Source: Phylloscopus collybita (taxonomy: Eukaryota > Chordata > Aves > Passeriformes > Phylloscopidae). Taken from it: a stretch of DNA of 64,000 nt. The DNA is taken from assembly GCA_027886175.1 (NCBI GenBank), contig JAJNNQ010000004.1:3558001-3622000 (forward strand), given 5' to 3'. The translations under genes were made by a program, and so were the position numbers. The notes below the pieces were generated by a model, which saw only the letters and a program-made list of their open reading frames with translations, did no database searches and was not told where the DNA came from. Shown here one piece after another: positions 46,401 to 58,069 of this stretch. The first letter of the stretch is position 1, and each line of letters starts with the position of its first letter.

Positions 46401-49400
46401 TTACGGTACTGCATAGGATGTTTTCTTCATACACAATTCCTGACTTTTGCAATTGTTTGTAGCTAGGCCAATGTCATTGGAGAGCTGTGAAAAACAAATT
46501 GGGCTGGAAAAGGGAAAGACACTACAGTGACAAACTTTGTTTTTGCATATTAGTCAAGTGTTGATACAGTTGTTGACATGCTCTCTCATGTTAATAAAAT
46601 AAGTAATTTTATATTTATGAAATCAATAGTAAGTTCCAAGAACAAGTGGTGTATAAGACCCTCTGGAAAAGCTGTACATTTGTAAAGAAGGAAGGATTTG
46701 TTTTCACTTTACTGCCTGGTTGACTGACATATCCAAATCATCTTGTTATTAGCAGGGGCTGCCTGATTTGTTGAACTGCCAGTCTGAGGACCTGAGGAGA
46801 AGCAGTTTATAAATAAAACAGTGGAAAAGCACACTGGAAAATAAGACAGGACCTTAAATCACTTGGCTTAAGTGAGATGAAGAATAGGTTGGATTTGGAG
46901 GAATTTGCACACATATCTATTGTTGAAATAGATATTTGATCCAAATTACAGCATGACCTGTGGAGACCTCTGCACCAATGACAGATCTACAAATGTAGCT
47001 CTTGATTACAGCTGTTTTGCATTCAGAGCCTGGAACCTGTTCTCAGTTAATGTGTTATTCTTGGCATATCACCAGTTCTCTGACTTTATATTGCATCAGT
47101 TAGGCAACCTGAAAAGTTATATAATATAATCAAGCACTAAAATTTAACACTTGAGTAATAATTTTAATATGAGGAGCCCACCCAAATTTCTTATAGCTTT
47201 ATTTGATTTGAATTCCTTTGAATAATAAAGACATGAAACACAGGTCTCCAGGATAGCATTTTGATTTGAAAAGCCAGTCTGATAAATGACAGTGCAGACT
47301 TAATTCTCCCAATAATTTATTTTCAAATGCCTTTAAATAATTTTTTTTTCTAGTGTTTGGAGGATTCTCTGTTTTGTTCACTGAGTCTGTTTCTTAGTAA
47401 GAAAACCATTGTCTTGAATGGAAAAGGATCCAGAGAACTTGAAATTTCACTAATATACTAAAAAAAAAAAAATAGCATTGAATTAACCTCCTTTCACATT
47501 CCCACTTTTAACTATGTGACTGCCATAAAGTGCTTGTTTTGTTTATTTTTGTGTCAAAGTCCACTAGTGCCCAGCAGCAGCAGCAGCTTCTCTCTAAAAA
47601 GTTTGGAGCTGCCAAGAGATATTTTTGAGCTCAGTAAGACTTCTAGAGGACCTAAAGACCAGAGTTTGTCTGCAGTGGGCAAATGTATTCCAGTGAGAAA
47701 CTACAACCAGGCTTCAGAGGGGAAGGCAGTTTTAAAATAGGACACCCTGGGGGTGACCATTCACAGTCTAGGCAAGGTGATACCTGTCAGAAAAATTTGT
47801 GTTCCCAAGATTTGCATGAATTTTATTTCTGGGAGGACAGAAAACATAACAGTGCTAAGAGCTGATGCTTGAGCTGATGCTGGAGAATAGATCTTTGCCA
47901 CTTTCTGAACTCAAACACTCAGACCAGCCTTGTTTGGCTGGGGTGCTCTTGCCTACTGAATCATTCTTATTTCCCCTCTGAGTACTTGTCATTTACATTT
48001 GCAGCTGCGGCTCTGTAACTTGGGCACGTTGGGAGTAATTTCAAGCCTGCCATTATAGGCAGGGCAATTTAGGTGACCTTAGTAAAATGTTTCTCCATCC
48101 AAAACAGTTATCCCTGATCAGGTATAGCAGCCTGTGGGTGAAACCTCTCCTAAAACTCAGGACATTTCTTGTGCGTGGTTGGAAATGCTCCTGCCTTGTC
48201 TCATTTAAATGACTCTAGTGCAGACAATATAATTATCCAAGGATGAGGCCTGATCAGAATTTTATTAGCTTTACTTGCCTCTATTAATTTTGATATTTGC
48301 ATCTAACCCACTTCCAAACCCCACACTTCCAGTATTACAAATTTTCCTGCTTCAGAAACAAATGAGATGGTAAAAAAGATAAATTCAAGGAAGTTATTAG
48401 AGGGAGAGATGAGAGAAGAATCAGATTACACTTCCTTTCTTTAATTCAGTGTTCTGCAAAATCTATTTATTTTTATCCAAATGCAGATTCCATTGAGCAG
48501 TTCTGCTGTTGCAAACATTTAGTCATATTTCCCCTTTGCTGTCTTCAGGTTGACCATGCAGTGAAACAAAAAGCACACATCAGACTCTAAGGAGGACATT
48601 GTAAATCAGAAATCCACTATGACAGAAAATACAACAAGACTAATAACTCCTGTGCTGGTTGTTTCCTTTCCTGAAATAAATGGTACATTTTTTCAGGGAG
48701 CTGTATGTGGGTTTAATAATGATGTGGATATTATGCTGAACTGGAAGTGAGACTGTGAAGTGGTCCTGACTGCAAACAAGTATGCAAAAATAAAGACCCT
48801 GGAGGAACCATGAATTAAAGAATAGAGGGGAAAATGTAAGTGCAGGTGAAAATTTCTGAATACTTTCAAGACACTGATGGGAAAGCAAACAAAACTTTAA
48901 AGAATGCAGAGCAACTCTATGCATTGTGAGTCAAAAGGAAGTCTATCTGCATTAGACTGCTTAATGCATGCAGCTGGACTCTGCATCCACTTTGCACCTG
49001 CATAATGAGTGCTTTGGATGCAAGGAGGGAGACAGGCTGGGAATCAGTTCTTGTGTGACTTCTGAATTAGTGCTGATTTGAGCAAGCCCTTTCTCTTAAT
49101 GTAACTATTCCTTGTCTGACATTTAGAGAAAGTGGGGATTTTAACAGTAGACAACTTGGGATGTGTGTGGAGGGTTCAGTCTCATCAGGAAGATGACAGG
49201 CACAAACAGCTACTGAATAAGTCATTCAATAGACTGCTAATGGCAGCTAATAATTTTATACCTAGGGCGTAAGGAATTTCAAAGCCTTGAACATGACTGG
49301 GCCCTGCTTTGGGTAGGAAAGAGAAAACATAGTATTGAACAGGGGAGATAAGCAAGAGCTGGAGAAGAGATAAATTTTGCCTTTTAATCTGCAATTAGTT

Positions 49401-49433
49401 TTGAGTCAGAAGAAAGCTCAGGACTGAACTGAG
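43496..49433. other. Non-coding, no retroviral interior
   Basis: Lies between two LTRs of one family in the same orientation, so I looked for gag/pol or a primer binding site and saw none. Unique-looking DNA with an A-run near 47461. Confidence 0.5.
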
Positions 49434-51018
49434 TTGTTTTGGAATTGTATGGCAAGATTTTGGCAGTGGAGAGACTACAGGCGTAGCTTCTGTGGGCAGC
49501 TGCTGGAAGTTTCCTCCATGTCCAGCAGAGCTAATGCCAGATGGCTCCAGGACAGACCTGTCACTGGCCTGGGCCAAGCCAATCACAGATGGTAGCAATG
49601 ACTCTGGTAACATATTTTTAGAAGGAAAAAAAATAATTGCACAGATGTAATTGTGCTCAGAGAAGTGAGGAGTGCAAAGTGGAAGGAAGCGCTCTGCAGA
49701 CCAAGGTCAGTGGGGAATGAAGGGGAGGAGGTACTCCAAGTGCCTGAGAAGGCATTCTCCAGCCCATGGTGCAGACCATGGTGAAGCAACTGTGCCCCTG
49801 CCTCCCATGGAGATCCATGGGGGATACAGAGATCCACCAGCCACCCTTGGAGGAGCCCAACACTGGAGCAGGTGAATGCCTAAAAGGAGGCTGGAGCCTG
49901 TGGGAAGATCACCCTGGAATAGGCTCCTATCAGGGACCTGCAGACCCATGGAGAGAGGTGCCCATGCTGAAGCAGGTTTCCTGGTAGGACTCATGACCTT
50001 GTTGGGGGACCCTTAGTTAATTTTTTTTGCAGTATGTGTGCAGGGGCAGAGCCTGAAGCTATGTGGGCATGTATAGATTGTTATTCTATACTACTTCAAG
50101 TCACAGCCAGAGGTGGAGGTGAGGGACCTTTGGGAAGGAAGGCATGGCTTGTGGTCAAAAAACCCAAAAAGTATGTCAGGGTAGGGGAACCTGGTTGCCA
50201 TTGGTTTTGATTATCCCCTGCTCCGTGAGCATTTTTCACATTCATCACCCTCTATCTTCTGTCATTAATATTTTTGCTGTTCCTTTTTTTTTTTTTTTCT
50301 TACCTCATTGCTGTTTCCAGTGAATTGTTCTTATCTCAACCAGTGATCTTTCCCTTTTGTGCTTCCAATTCTCCTCTCCAGCCACCCAGAGTGGGGGCAG
50401 AAGAGAGGGGAGGGGAAGTGAGTGAGCAGCTGTGTGGTTTGCAAAGTCTCAGTGGGAGAATTAAACTGGGAGTACTATCCTAAACCATGACAGGGACCCA
50501 CACTGAAGCAGGTTGTGCCTGAAGGACTTCACCCTGTGGAAAGGAACCCAAGCTGAAGCAGTTCTTGAAGAACTGTTTCTCGTGGTATGGATTCACCTTG
50601 GAGAAGTTCATGGAGAATGGCCTCCCATGGGAGGGGCCTTATGCTGCAGCAGAGGAATGGTCTCTCTCCCTGAGCAGCAGCAGAAATGTGTGATGGTATG
50701 ACCACAAGCCCCATTCCCTGTCTCCCTGTGCCACTGGGAGAGGAGTCAGACCCCAGGACAAAGGGAGGGCTGGGGGAGGGATGTTTCTAAAGATTTGTTT
50801 TACTTGTTGTCCTGCTCTGATTTCATTGGTAATAAATTCAACTAATATCCCCAAGTTCAGTCTGTTTTGTCCATGATAGTAATCAGTAGTGATCTCTCCC
50901 TGTTCTTATCTAAACTCATGAGCCTTTCATTTTACTTTCTCTCCCCATGCCACTTGCAGAGAGGAGTGACAAAGAGGCCTTGGTGATAACTGGCATCCAA
51001 CCAGGGTAAGCCACCATA
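49434..51018 (+). mobile_element. Solo LTR of the same ERVL-type family, interrupted
   Basis: Shares with 42573-43495 the 5' block ('gccagatggctccag', 'ccaatcacagatgg'), the repeated mid modules, the 'tcctgctctgattt' segment and the 3' end ('gaggagtgacaaagaggc...ccaccata'). TGAG lies directly at both edges (49430-49433 and 51019-51022). A 480-bp insertion splits it at 50013-50492; without it the LTR is about 1.1 kb. Confidence 0.85.
50013..50492 (+). mobile_element. LTR-like insertion nested in the ERVL-type LTR
   Basis: GGGACCC occurs at 50006-50012 and again at 50493-50499. The host LTR sequence resumes exactly there, consistent with a 6-bp target duplication. The insert ends TAAACCATGACA, the same terminus (reverse complement) as the ERVK-type LTR at 54687. 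It also has 'tcttatctcaacc' and 'gtgagtgagcagctgtgtgg' like that family. Its first bases do not show a clear TG, so the left edge may be altered. Confidence 0.75.
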
Positions 51019-54000
51019 TGAGTAATAGAAAACCTGCTTTCAAATTTATCTTTTATGCTCTCAGAAAAAAGAGCTGGCTCACTCCTTCCAAGCAGTGAAT
51101 TTAATTCTCTGGGAGGACCTCTGCAAGTGGACTCTCTACTGACAGAAAGAAGGAAACAGAGAGAATCCAGCTCAGGTTTTTGCAGAGAGCATTGCCTTTA
51201 GCTGTGTGGTACTGCCACCATCTCTGGTCTCTGTCCTGGATCAACAGCATTTTTCAATCAGGTCCATTTTGCAAAGCTCTACATTGGATAGTTATAACAG
51301 GTACTTTCAGATAACTGCCTCTTTCCTGGGCTGGCTTTAGAAAATCACATCCACCTGCACCCATGTATTCTGCTCCTACCTTTCCAGTCTTGGCATGAGT
51401 GCCCCCTTGTACCTTCTCAGCCTTAGACTTGCAAATTTCTGCTTTGCACACCACTAGCAGATAATGCCACCACTTTTCCACTTGTCTCCAATTCTTTCTC
51501 TTAGGCAGCACAGCTTCAGCACTGTGGCCCATTTATACTTTCCCTGGAGGGAGGTTGGCCTCCAACTGATTACACTTCGTTGTTCTTGAAGCAGAAGAGG
51601 AAGAAGGGAGAGAAACAACTGTAGTTGTTCCAAGTATCACCCTTGCATAAAGAAGCTACAAGATCTTTGCAGGGACTGAGATTTTTGCTGCTGCTGCAGA
51701 TCAGTACAAATTAAAAACATGGATGTAGGGATTACTGACCTCCTTGGAGAGACAGTAATCTTGTTTTAATTGTAAAGGTTTATGCCTGTGAGCATGGATG
51801 CAGGAAATAAAATATTTTTTACTGTTTTCCAAAACAAAAGTACCCTGGTAAACTTAGTCTGGAGAAAATACAAGACACTAATTTGTAATTAGCAGATAAA
51901 ATAAATATGGAAAATCTGTCTGTTGCACTGCAAAGATTTGTGAAGACAAACATCTGAGTACCAGAAAGTTGATACATGAACTTGCTTTGACTTTCAGAGA
52001 ATCATTCTGTAAATGACACACAACAAATAGAACCCTGGAGTTCTGAGAGGTTCCACTCAGAGGGAGGTGCTGGTCACAGCTCATTGTAGTCCAGGCCAAA
52101 GGGTCTCACCTAGGATCACTATTTGTGCGGTAGCAAGAGAGTGGGCTTTAGTTATAGTAATTTTCCTTCCTGCCTGAAATTCAGATGGGTAGCTTTCTGT
52201 GAGATTTTGATGATGAAATTATTATTTCACTTCAGTTGTTATTCAAGAAGAGAAACAAGTTTCCAATGGTGTTTGTTAAAAACAGGCACTCATTAGATAG
52301 CATCAGTTCCTGGGAACAGACTGGGTTTCTGGTGAGCTCAAGAGGAGCTGAGCCCAGGAGCTGCTGTTCATCAAGGCTGAGACCTAACCAGCGTTTCTGA
52401 GATCATCATGTGACTCAAGGTTTGAGATGGGAAGAGAGGAAGCATCACCACACCTACAAAAGCAAGTCCTTGAGGCTGGGTAGAGGCAGGATCTGGCTCT
52501 TCTGTTGCACCTGACCAATATGCTTAACACTCTCTTACAGCCTGAGTACAATGCGCAAAGTTACCTTCTTGCTGTGTCTGCTTCTCTGTCTGCGTCCTTG
52601 AGGACTGTGTTTTTGGCATTTGCTCTTCTGGGTGGGCAGGCAGGGGATTGCTCCTGTAGCTGATTGACAAGCCTGAATGGTCATGAACTGTAAGTGAGCT
52701 AAAACGTTTGCTTACGACGGATCTGTGAACCTATGCCTAGGAAGAGAGATATATTCTATTTCTTGCCATGGTGAATGGGAGTTTCTGTAAATGATGTTTT
52801 AGCAGATGTCCTGTATTGTGGCACTTGCTGTTCAGAGTTATTTCAGTGCTGATTCAGTACTATCAGGGTCCAAGTCTAGATGCTGAAAATGACATTAAAA
52901 TGCTTAATGTATCTTTGACTACCACAAGAATCTCTCTGACCCACTGTTTTGTAACATAATTAATGTACTCTTTGTAACAGTGTCTGAGTCATGTACTTCC
53001 CAGATGGAACTTTGATAATTCTGGTTATTGTTAATACCTCAAGTCTCAGCATAGGCAATCACCACGAGTTCAAGTGTCTTGCTTCATGTAACATGTGCAT
53101 GCTGTTGGGTGATGCCATGTTTCTGCTGTGGGTTGTGCCTAGGCAGGAGTGACATATGGGAGATGGCACTGGGGTGAGTGGAATGCCTGGAGAAGGACTA
53201 GAGACAGGCAGATTTGCAGAAGAAATAACCAGGAGGAGGAGTGCAGAGCAGCAAAGGCAGTTGGAGTAGCTGGGAGGTTCAGTTTAAAGGAATTCCTCAT
53301 TCTAGAAAAGGAAGACATTGATGGAGACTTCCTGAAAATTGCTTGGAGGCAAAGTCTACCTGTTGGGAATCAAAGCTGAGTTGTGAAGAAGCCTGGTATC
53401 CAGAAAATGTATATGACTAGCTCAGGGGATAGTCCTGTGGAACACAGTAAAATTGCCTCTAGGGCTGGGGAATAGGTCTGGATGCCAAAGGAGGAGGAGA
53501 AAAACATTTCTTACGCAGTCACTGGAAGAAGAAATGAAAGCAGATTAAGAGAAGAGGGGTCCTACATCAAGAAAGGTCTTACTGAGAGCAAGAGCTGTGC
53601 AGAGCATTTGGACAATTTTGCTTTCCGTGCCCTGCCCTTGGGAAGCACTGGCTGAAGATCAAAAAGACCTGCAGAGGTTGCAGGATGGCAGGGACTGATG
53701 AGGAATCCCTGTGTGGAATAATAGGTCTGGAGATCCTGAAGGCAAATCTCTGGTGAAAGGGACTAACACAGTCATAGCTGTCTAAGAGTACTTGCAGCAA
53801 TCTTGAGAAGCAAAGGAAAGGTTTCACCAAACATTGTGTCTTCTGCCAGAGTTTGCCATTAACCCTGTAAGCTGGGCTGCCTTCAAGAGTTCGTGAAGGA
53901 CAGGAAAAGGACGTTGTGTCCATAATGGCTCTGCCATGTTTTGGTGAAGCCTCAGATACTTGAGAGATGTGATTTTGGATGATGTGATGATGGATCTGCT

Positions 54001-54686
54001 CTGCAGCAATTCCCCAGATAATTCCAGCAGAGCAGGCCATGTGGGACTTAAAGAGGTAGTGAAGGGTCACTGTCACCTGACTTTTCATTTTGCTTATGCT
54101 TTGAAGAATGGCCCTGGTAATAACTGTTGACAACACAAGCAAAAGTTGCTCTAGTTGGTTCCTTGCCAGGCCATTCAGTTTACAAGAATGTGTGACCCTC
54201 AGCAGTGCAGGACTTGTGGCTCCAAGCACCAGGAGACAGTGTCAGGTGAGGAATCACAGTAGGGCTGCACACGTGTTGAACCAAAATACTGAGGGTGAGT
54301 CCAGGGAAGATGGAAATTCAATGTTGAGTGGAAGGACAAGAGCTCACCTGTTTTCATTTTCAGATTTTTTGTGAAAGAGGGTCCTTATGGTACATCTGAG
54401 TTTTTGTTTAGTTGGCTGTGTTTAGTAGGTCATGAAAGCTACCACAGAGATGACAGGGAATCCAAGTGCTTGTAATAACACAGAATTGAATATTTAAATC
54501 TGTTTTTCTTCCTATTTGTGTGTCCTTGTCAGTTTAAAGAATAATTCACTGAGATCTGGATTGTTCTCCTTCTTAAAGAGAAACATGACCTGAATTTTGG
54601 CTGTTGCAAGAAAAGTTAGTCACAGTTTTAGAAGCAAAGTAAAAAATAAAACCAAAAAACTCCAACACTACATTATACATAAAATC
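51019..54686. other. Mostly non-coding, one unexplained long frame
   Basis: No repeat recognised. It contains the 216-codon minus-strand frame at 53579-54229, listed separately, and otherwise nothing I can support. Confidence 0.4.
53579..54229 (-). other. Unidentified 216-codon open frame
   Basis: The longest frame outside the provirus. ATG at 54229. It has no signal peptide, recognisable domain or repeat, and His/Ser/Gln-rich composition (IHHHIIQNHISQVSEASPKHG). I do not recognise the protein. There is no splice or promoter context to support translation. A chance frame of this length is uncommon in 64 kb but not excluded. It could also be part of a processed pseudogene or unknown repeat. 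Confidence 0.2.
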
Positions 54687-55255
54687 TGTCATGGTTTAAC
54701 CCCAGGCGGCAACTAAGCACCACGTTGCCACTGGCTCACTCTCCTCACAGTGGGATGGGGAAGAGAATCAAAAGAGTGAAAATAAGAAAACTCCAGGGTT
54801 GAGATAAGGACAGTTTATTAGGGAAAGCAAAAGTCACACACACAAGAAAAGTAAAAAAAGGAATTAATTCACTACTTCCCACTGTCAGGCAGGTGTTCAA
54901 CCACCTCCAGGAAAGCAGGGCTCTATCACGTGTTGTGGTTATTTGGGAAGAAAAATGCCAATACTTTGAATGTGCTCTTTTCCCAGCTTCATATGCTGAG
55001 CATGATGTTCTATGGTATGGAATACCACTTTGGTAAATTCAGATTAAATGTTCTGGCTGTCCTCCCTCCCAGCCTCTGGTGCACCTGCTCACTGGGAGAG
55101 CACAGGAAACTGAAATTCCCTGGACTTAGAGTAAGCCCTATTTACTAACTGCTAAGACATCAGTGTGTTATCAACATTTTTCTCATAGAAAATCCAAAAT
55201 ACAGCACTGTACCAGATACTAAGAAAACCAACTCTATCCTACCTGAAATCATGTC
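54687..55255 (-). mobile_element. Solo LTR, ERVK-type family
   Basis: Plus strand starts TGTCATGGTTTAACCCC. It continues through 'ggacagtttattagggaaagc' (AATAAA on the minus strand), 'ttctatggtatggaatacc', 'cacctgctcactgggagagc' and 'catcagtgtgttatcaacat', which I associate with avian ERVK LTRs. Viral sense is minus. The far end is decayed around GAAATCATGTCT. AAAATC at 54681-54686 and GAAATC at 55245-55250 may be the remains of a 6-bp duplication. Confidence 0.8.
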
Positions 55256-58069
55256 TGAATGTTTCTCAAGGTGCAAATTAAATATAGTAATGATACTCAA
55301 ACCCCACCAAAGCTCATTTTGTAGGGAGGACTAAGTATTACTTGTTAGTTATGTGCCCCCAAGAAAATATTATTTGTCCACAAAAGAACTGGTTCTTTTT
55401 CTGAGATGAAGAAATGGGATAATTTTCAAGTGAACCATGCATTTCTTTTTCCTGTCTTCCATACCATTTCTGATGTCCCAGAGATGATGTTAACACTTCC
55501 CAGTTCGATGTTTCTGTGAATTTAAATAGCACACAGCTGACCCTTATCTTCTAGCTTGTTAATAAAATGCTAAAAGATACCTGACCTACAGTCTAGTTCT
55601 TTTGAGAAATATTACTGTTTGACTTAATTTGCTGCTGTTCAACACTGCCCTTTGTATCCCTTCCCTGAATCCCTTCATGCTGCTGAGATTTATGCAACAG
55701 CATTGGCAGCTGAGATGATCTGAGTTAACACTCTTGGGTAAGGCTGTTGCAGTTTTTGTTTTCAAAACCAGGAAGCTTCATCACTGAAGTCCACCTATAC
55801 AGAGAACACATGTGAACTGATGTAGTAGCTATATAGCTATGATTGGGTTTCTGCAGTAACTATATTAGCTATTTGTATTGAACTACAGTATAACAGTAAG
55901 TTATAGCTAACTGTTAACAAAAGAGTGATTAGAATTATTTTTTCTTTAAAATTTCTGAGTGTTTTGGAGTCACTAGAAAAAAATCTGTCTGACTTCTGTG
56001 GTCTTGGGGTTGAATTCTCTGTGGTTCAGGCCTCTCATGCCGTGTTTGCACTCATAGTGGTTGTGGTGGTCTGTGATTGTTTCCCAGCGAGGCCCTAAAT
56101 CTTATGTAAGTAATCAATACAAGCCCGTAAGTGTTCATGTATCTTTTGCCAGCTTATTACAGAACCTGATATACCCATCTGGATGGTGGAAATAGTGTTG
56201 GATCACTTTTACTCCCTTGCATCCCCATGGAGCTTCAGAGAAGTAGGTGATGCATAACTCGATCCATATTCCTTCTCTGAGTCCCTCTCAAGTGTGATTG
56301 TTGGCTAGCTTTCAGTGCCAGAGCACAAAGAAAAGCTGTTATCCAAAGTTCTGGATGGAGTTTTGTCATCCATTTGTTTACAATTGCCAGTCTGTTTTTA
56401 ACTTGAAAGCCACAAATCAGTCTGGAGCTATGGAAATACAGCTGGTGATTTTTGGCTTGAGGGAAGTATAGATGCAAGTGTGCAACATGCCACCAGTCAG
56501 CCATCACATTGACATCTTTACCAGTGCAGAGAAGAGATCAGCCCATGAGTCTGAATTTAGATATTCAGGGGAAAGAAAGGCAGGAAATTATGAATATTTG
56601 TTTCTAATTTGAAGACTGATTTAGAGAACCACAGATGTAGGAAATTAATCAGAAACCCAGGGATGAACACTGTTTAATATTCACTCCATTGTCCTCAGGA
56701 CCTAACTACATGCTCTCTGAAACTGGAGTCTGTAGAGCTTTTGTGGGAGCAGTTTCTGGAGAAGAGTACCATGCCAGGACAGAACAGAGTTTCAAAGTAG
56801 AATGGTACTTCATGAAACAAGCTCCCCTCTACTCTCTCAGAGCTTGTGTAGTTGTGGCTTGCTAAATGAAGCCATTTTATAATAGATTTGATTTCTAGCC
56901 CCCTGGAAGGGGATGAAACTGCCTGGTGCCAGGTGACCAGTAATGTTTGTAGCTGAGTGACCCTGTGGTTCTGTCCTAGCCCTGAGCCATAACCTCTCAG
57001 CTGGCCTGCCGCTCCAGCAGCTGTGTGGCACATGGTGGTCCCTGCTCATTTCCTTTCAGCTCTTCAGATAAGGGATTTTTGTCATTGTCTTGCCCACAGT
57101 CAAGCACTGAGGACATTTGCTGCCTTTGTGCTATTTTTCCTAAGGTTTCTTGGAGTGAAACAAGGACTGGGAAGGGGAGCAGAAGCCAGCTTTGTCCTTC
57201 ACCTGGCCAGCATGAGGTGAGGTGGTGTATAGATATGTGGGCTCTTCTTTATCTGTTTGTCTTCAGCAGATGGCTGGGGCTATGAGAAAGGACTGGATGA
57301 AAGTGTAAAGAATGACACAATTTTTGCTGTTGAGCAGAGTAAGAGGAGAGAGACGTTTTTCACGAGTCTCTAGTATAGCTGTCTCTCACATATTGCTTCC
57401 TGGGAGTAAGGGAAGAAGTGGAGATGTTGACTGGATTAGTTGGAAGCTTGTTAGATTGTGCTAGAGAATCTCTTGCTGCTACCTTTTTGCCACTTTTACT
57501 TGTGTCAGCTGAAATACACCATCTTGGTCTTGTTTATTTCACAGTGCACAGGGATTTAGAAACTCTGCTTCCCATTTAGGCATTATAAAGCTTTCATTAT
57601 CATGGATCATCACGTGTCCCAAATGTACAGGACATTAGCCAGCATCTCCTCCATGCATAACTATTTCCCATACCACTCTGGTTTCTTATGCTTTTTTTTT
57701 AAATGTTGAGCCAAGAACTTGTCACCAAAGGGCTTATATTTATTTCTGTGGAAGCCAGAGCTTCAAATGCTTTTTTGGTTTTTTGTAATCTCAAGAAGGC
57801 AATTGTGCTTGCCTGCTGTTGCACCTGCATTATTACTATCAATAATAAATGTGTGCCATTTAAACAGGGACTTTTTATGTGCTAAGTGCTTCATAAACAA
57901 TTTCAAAAACTAGTTTTAAAAAGTGTATAAATGTTGCATGGCTGGGCACTTGAAAGCTGGGAAATGCTAATGGGAACCTGGCTACCATGATTATATGCTT
58001 TGTGCATAATTATTATTTATTAATTATTGGCTTATTCAAGTCCCCAGAAGCTCCTATTAGAGGAAGAGG
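55256..58069. other. Non-coding, nothing recognised
   Basis: No gene, RNA or repeat recognised. Confidence 0.4.

Noticed and set aside
42573..51018. The two same-strand LTRs as the ends of one provirus
   Set aside because: The 5.9 kb between them has no PBS, gag, pol or polypurine tract, the lengths differ, and the second has its own flanking TGAG repeats. They are better read as separate solo LTRs.
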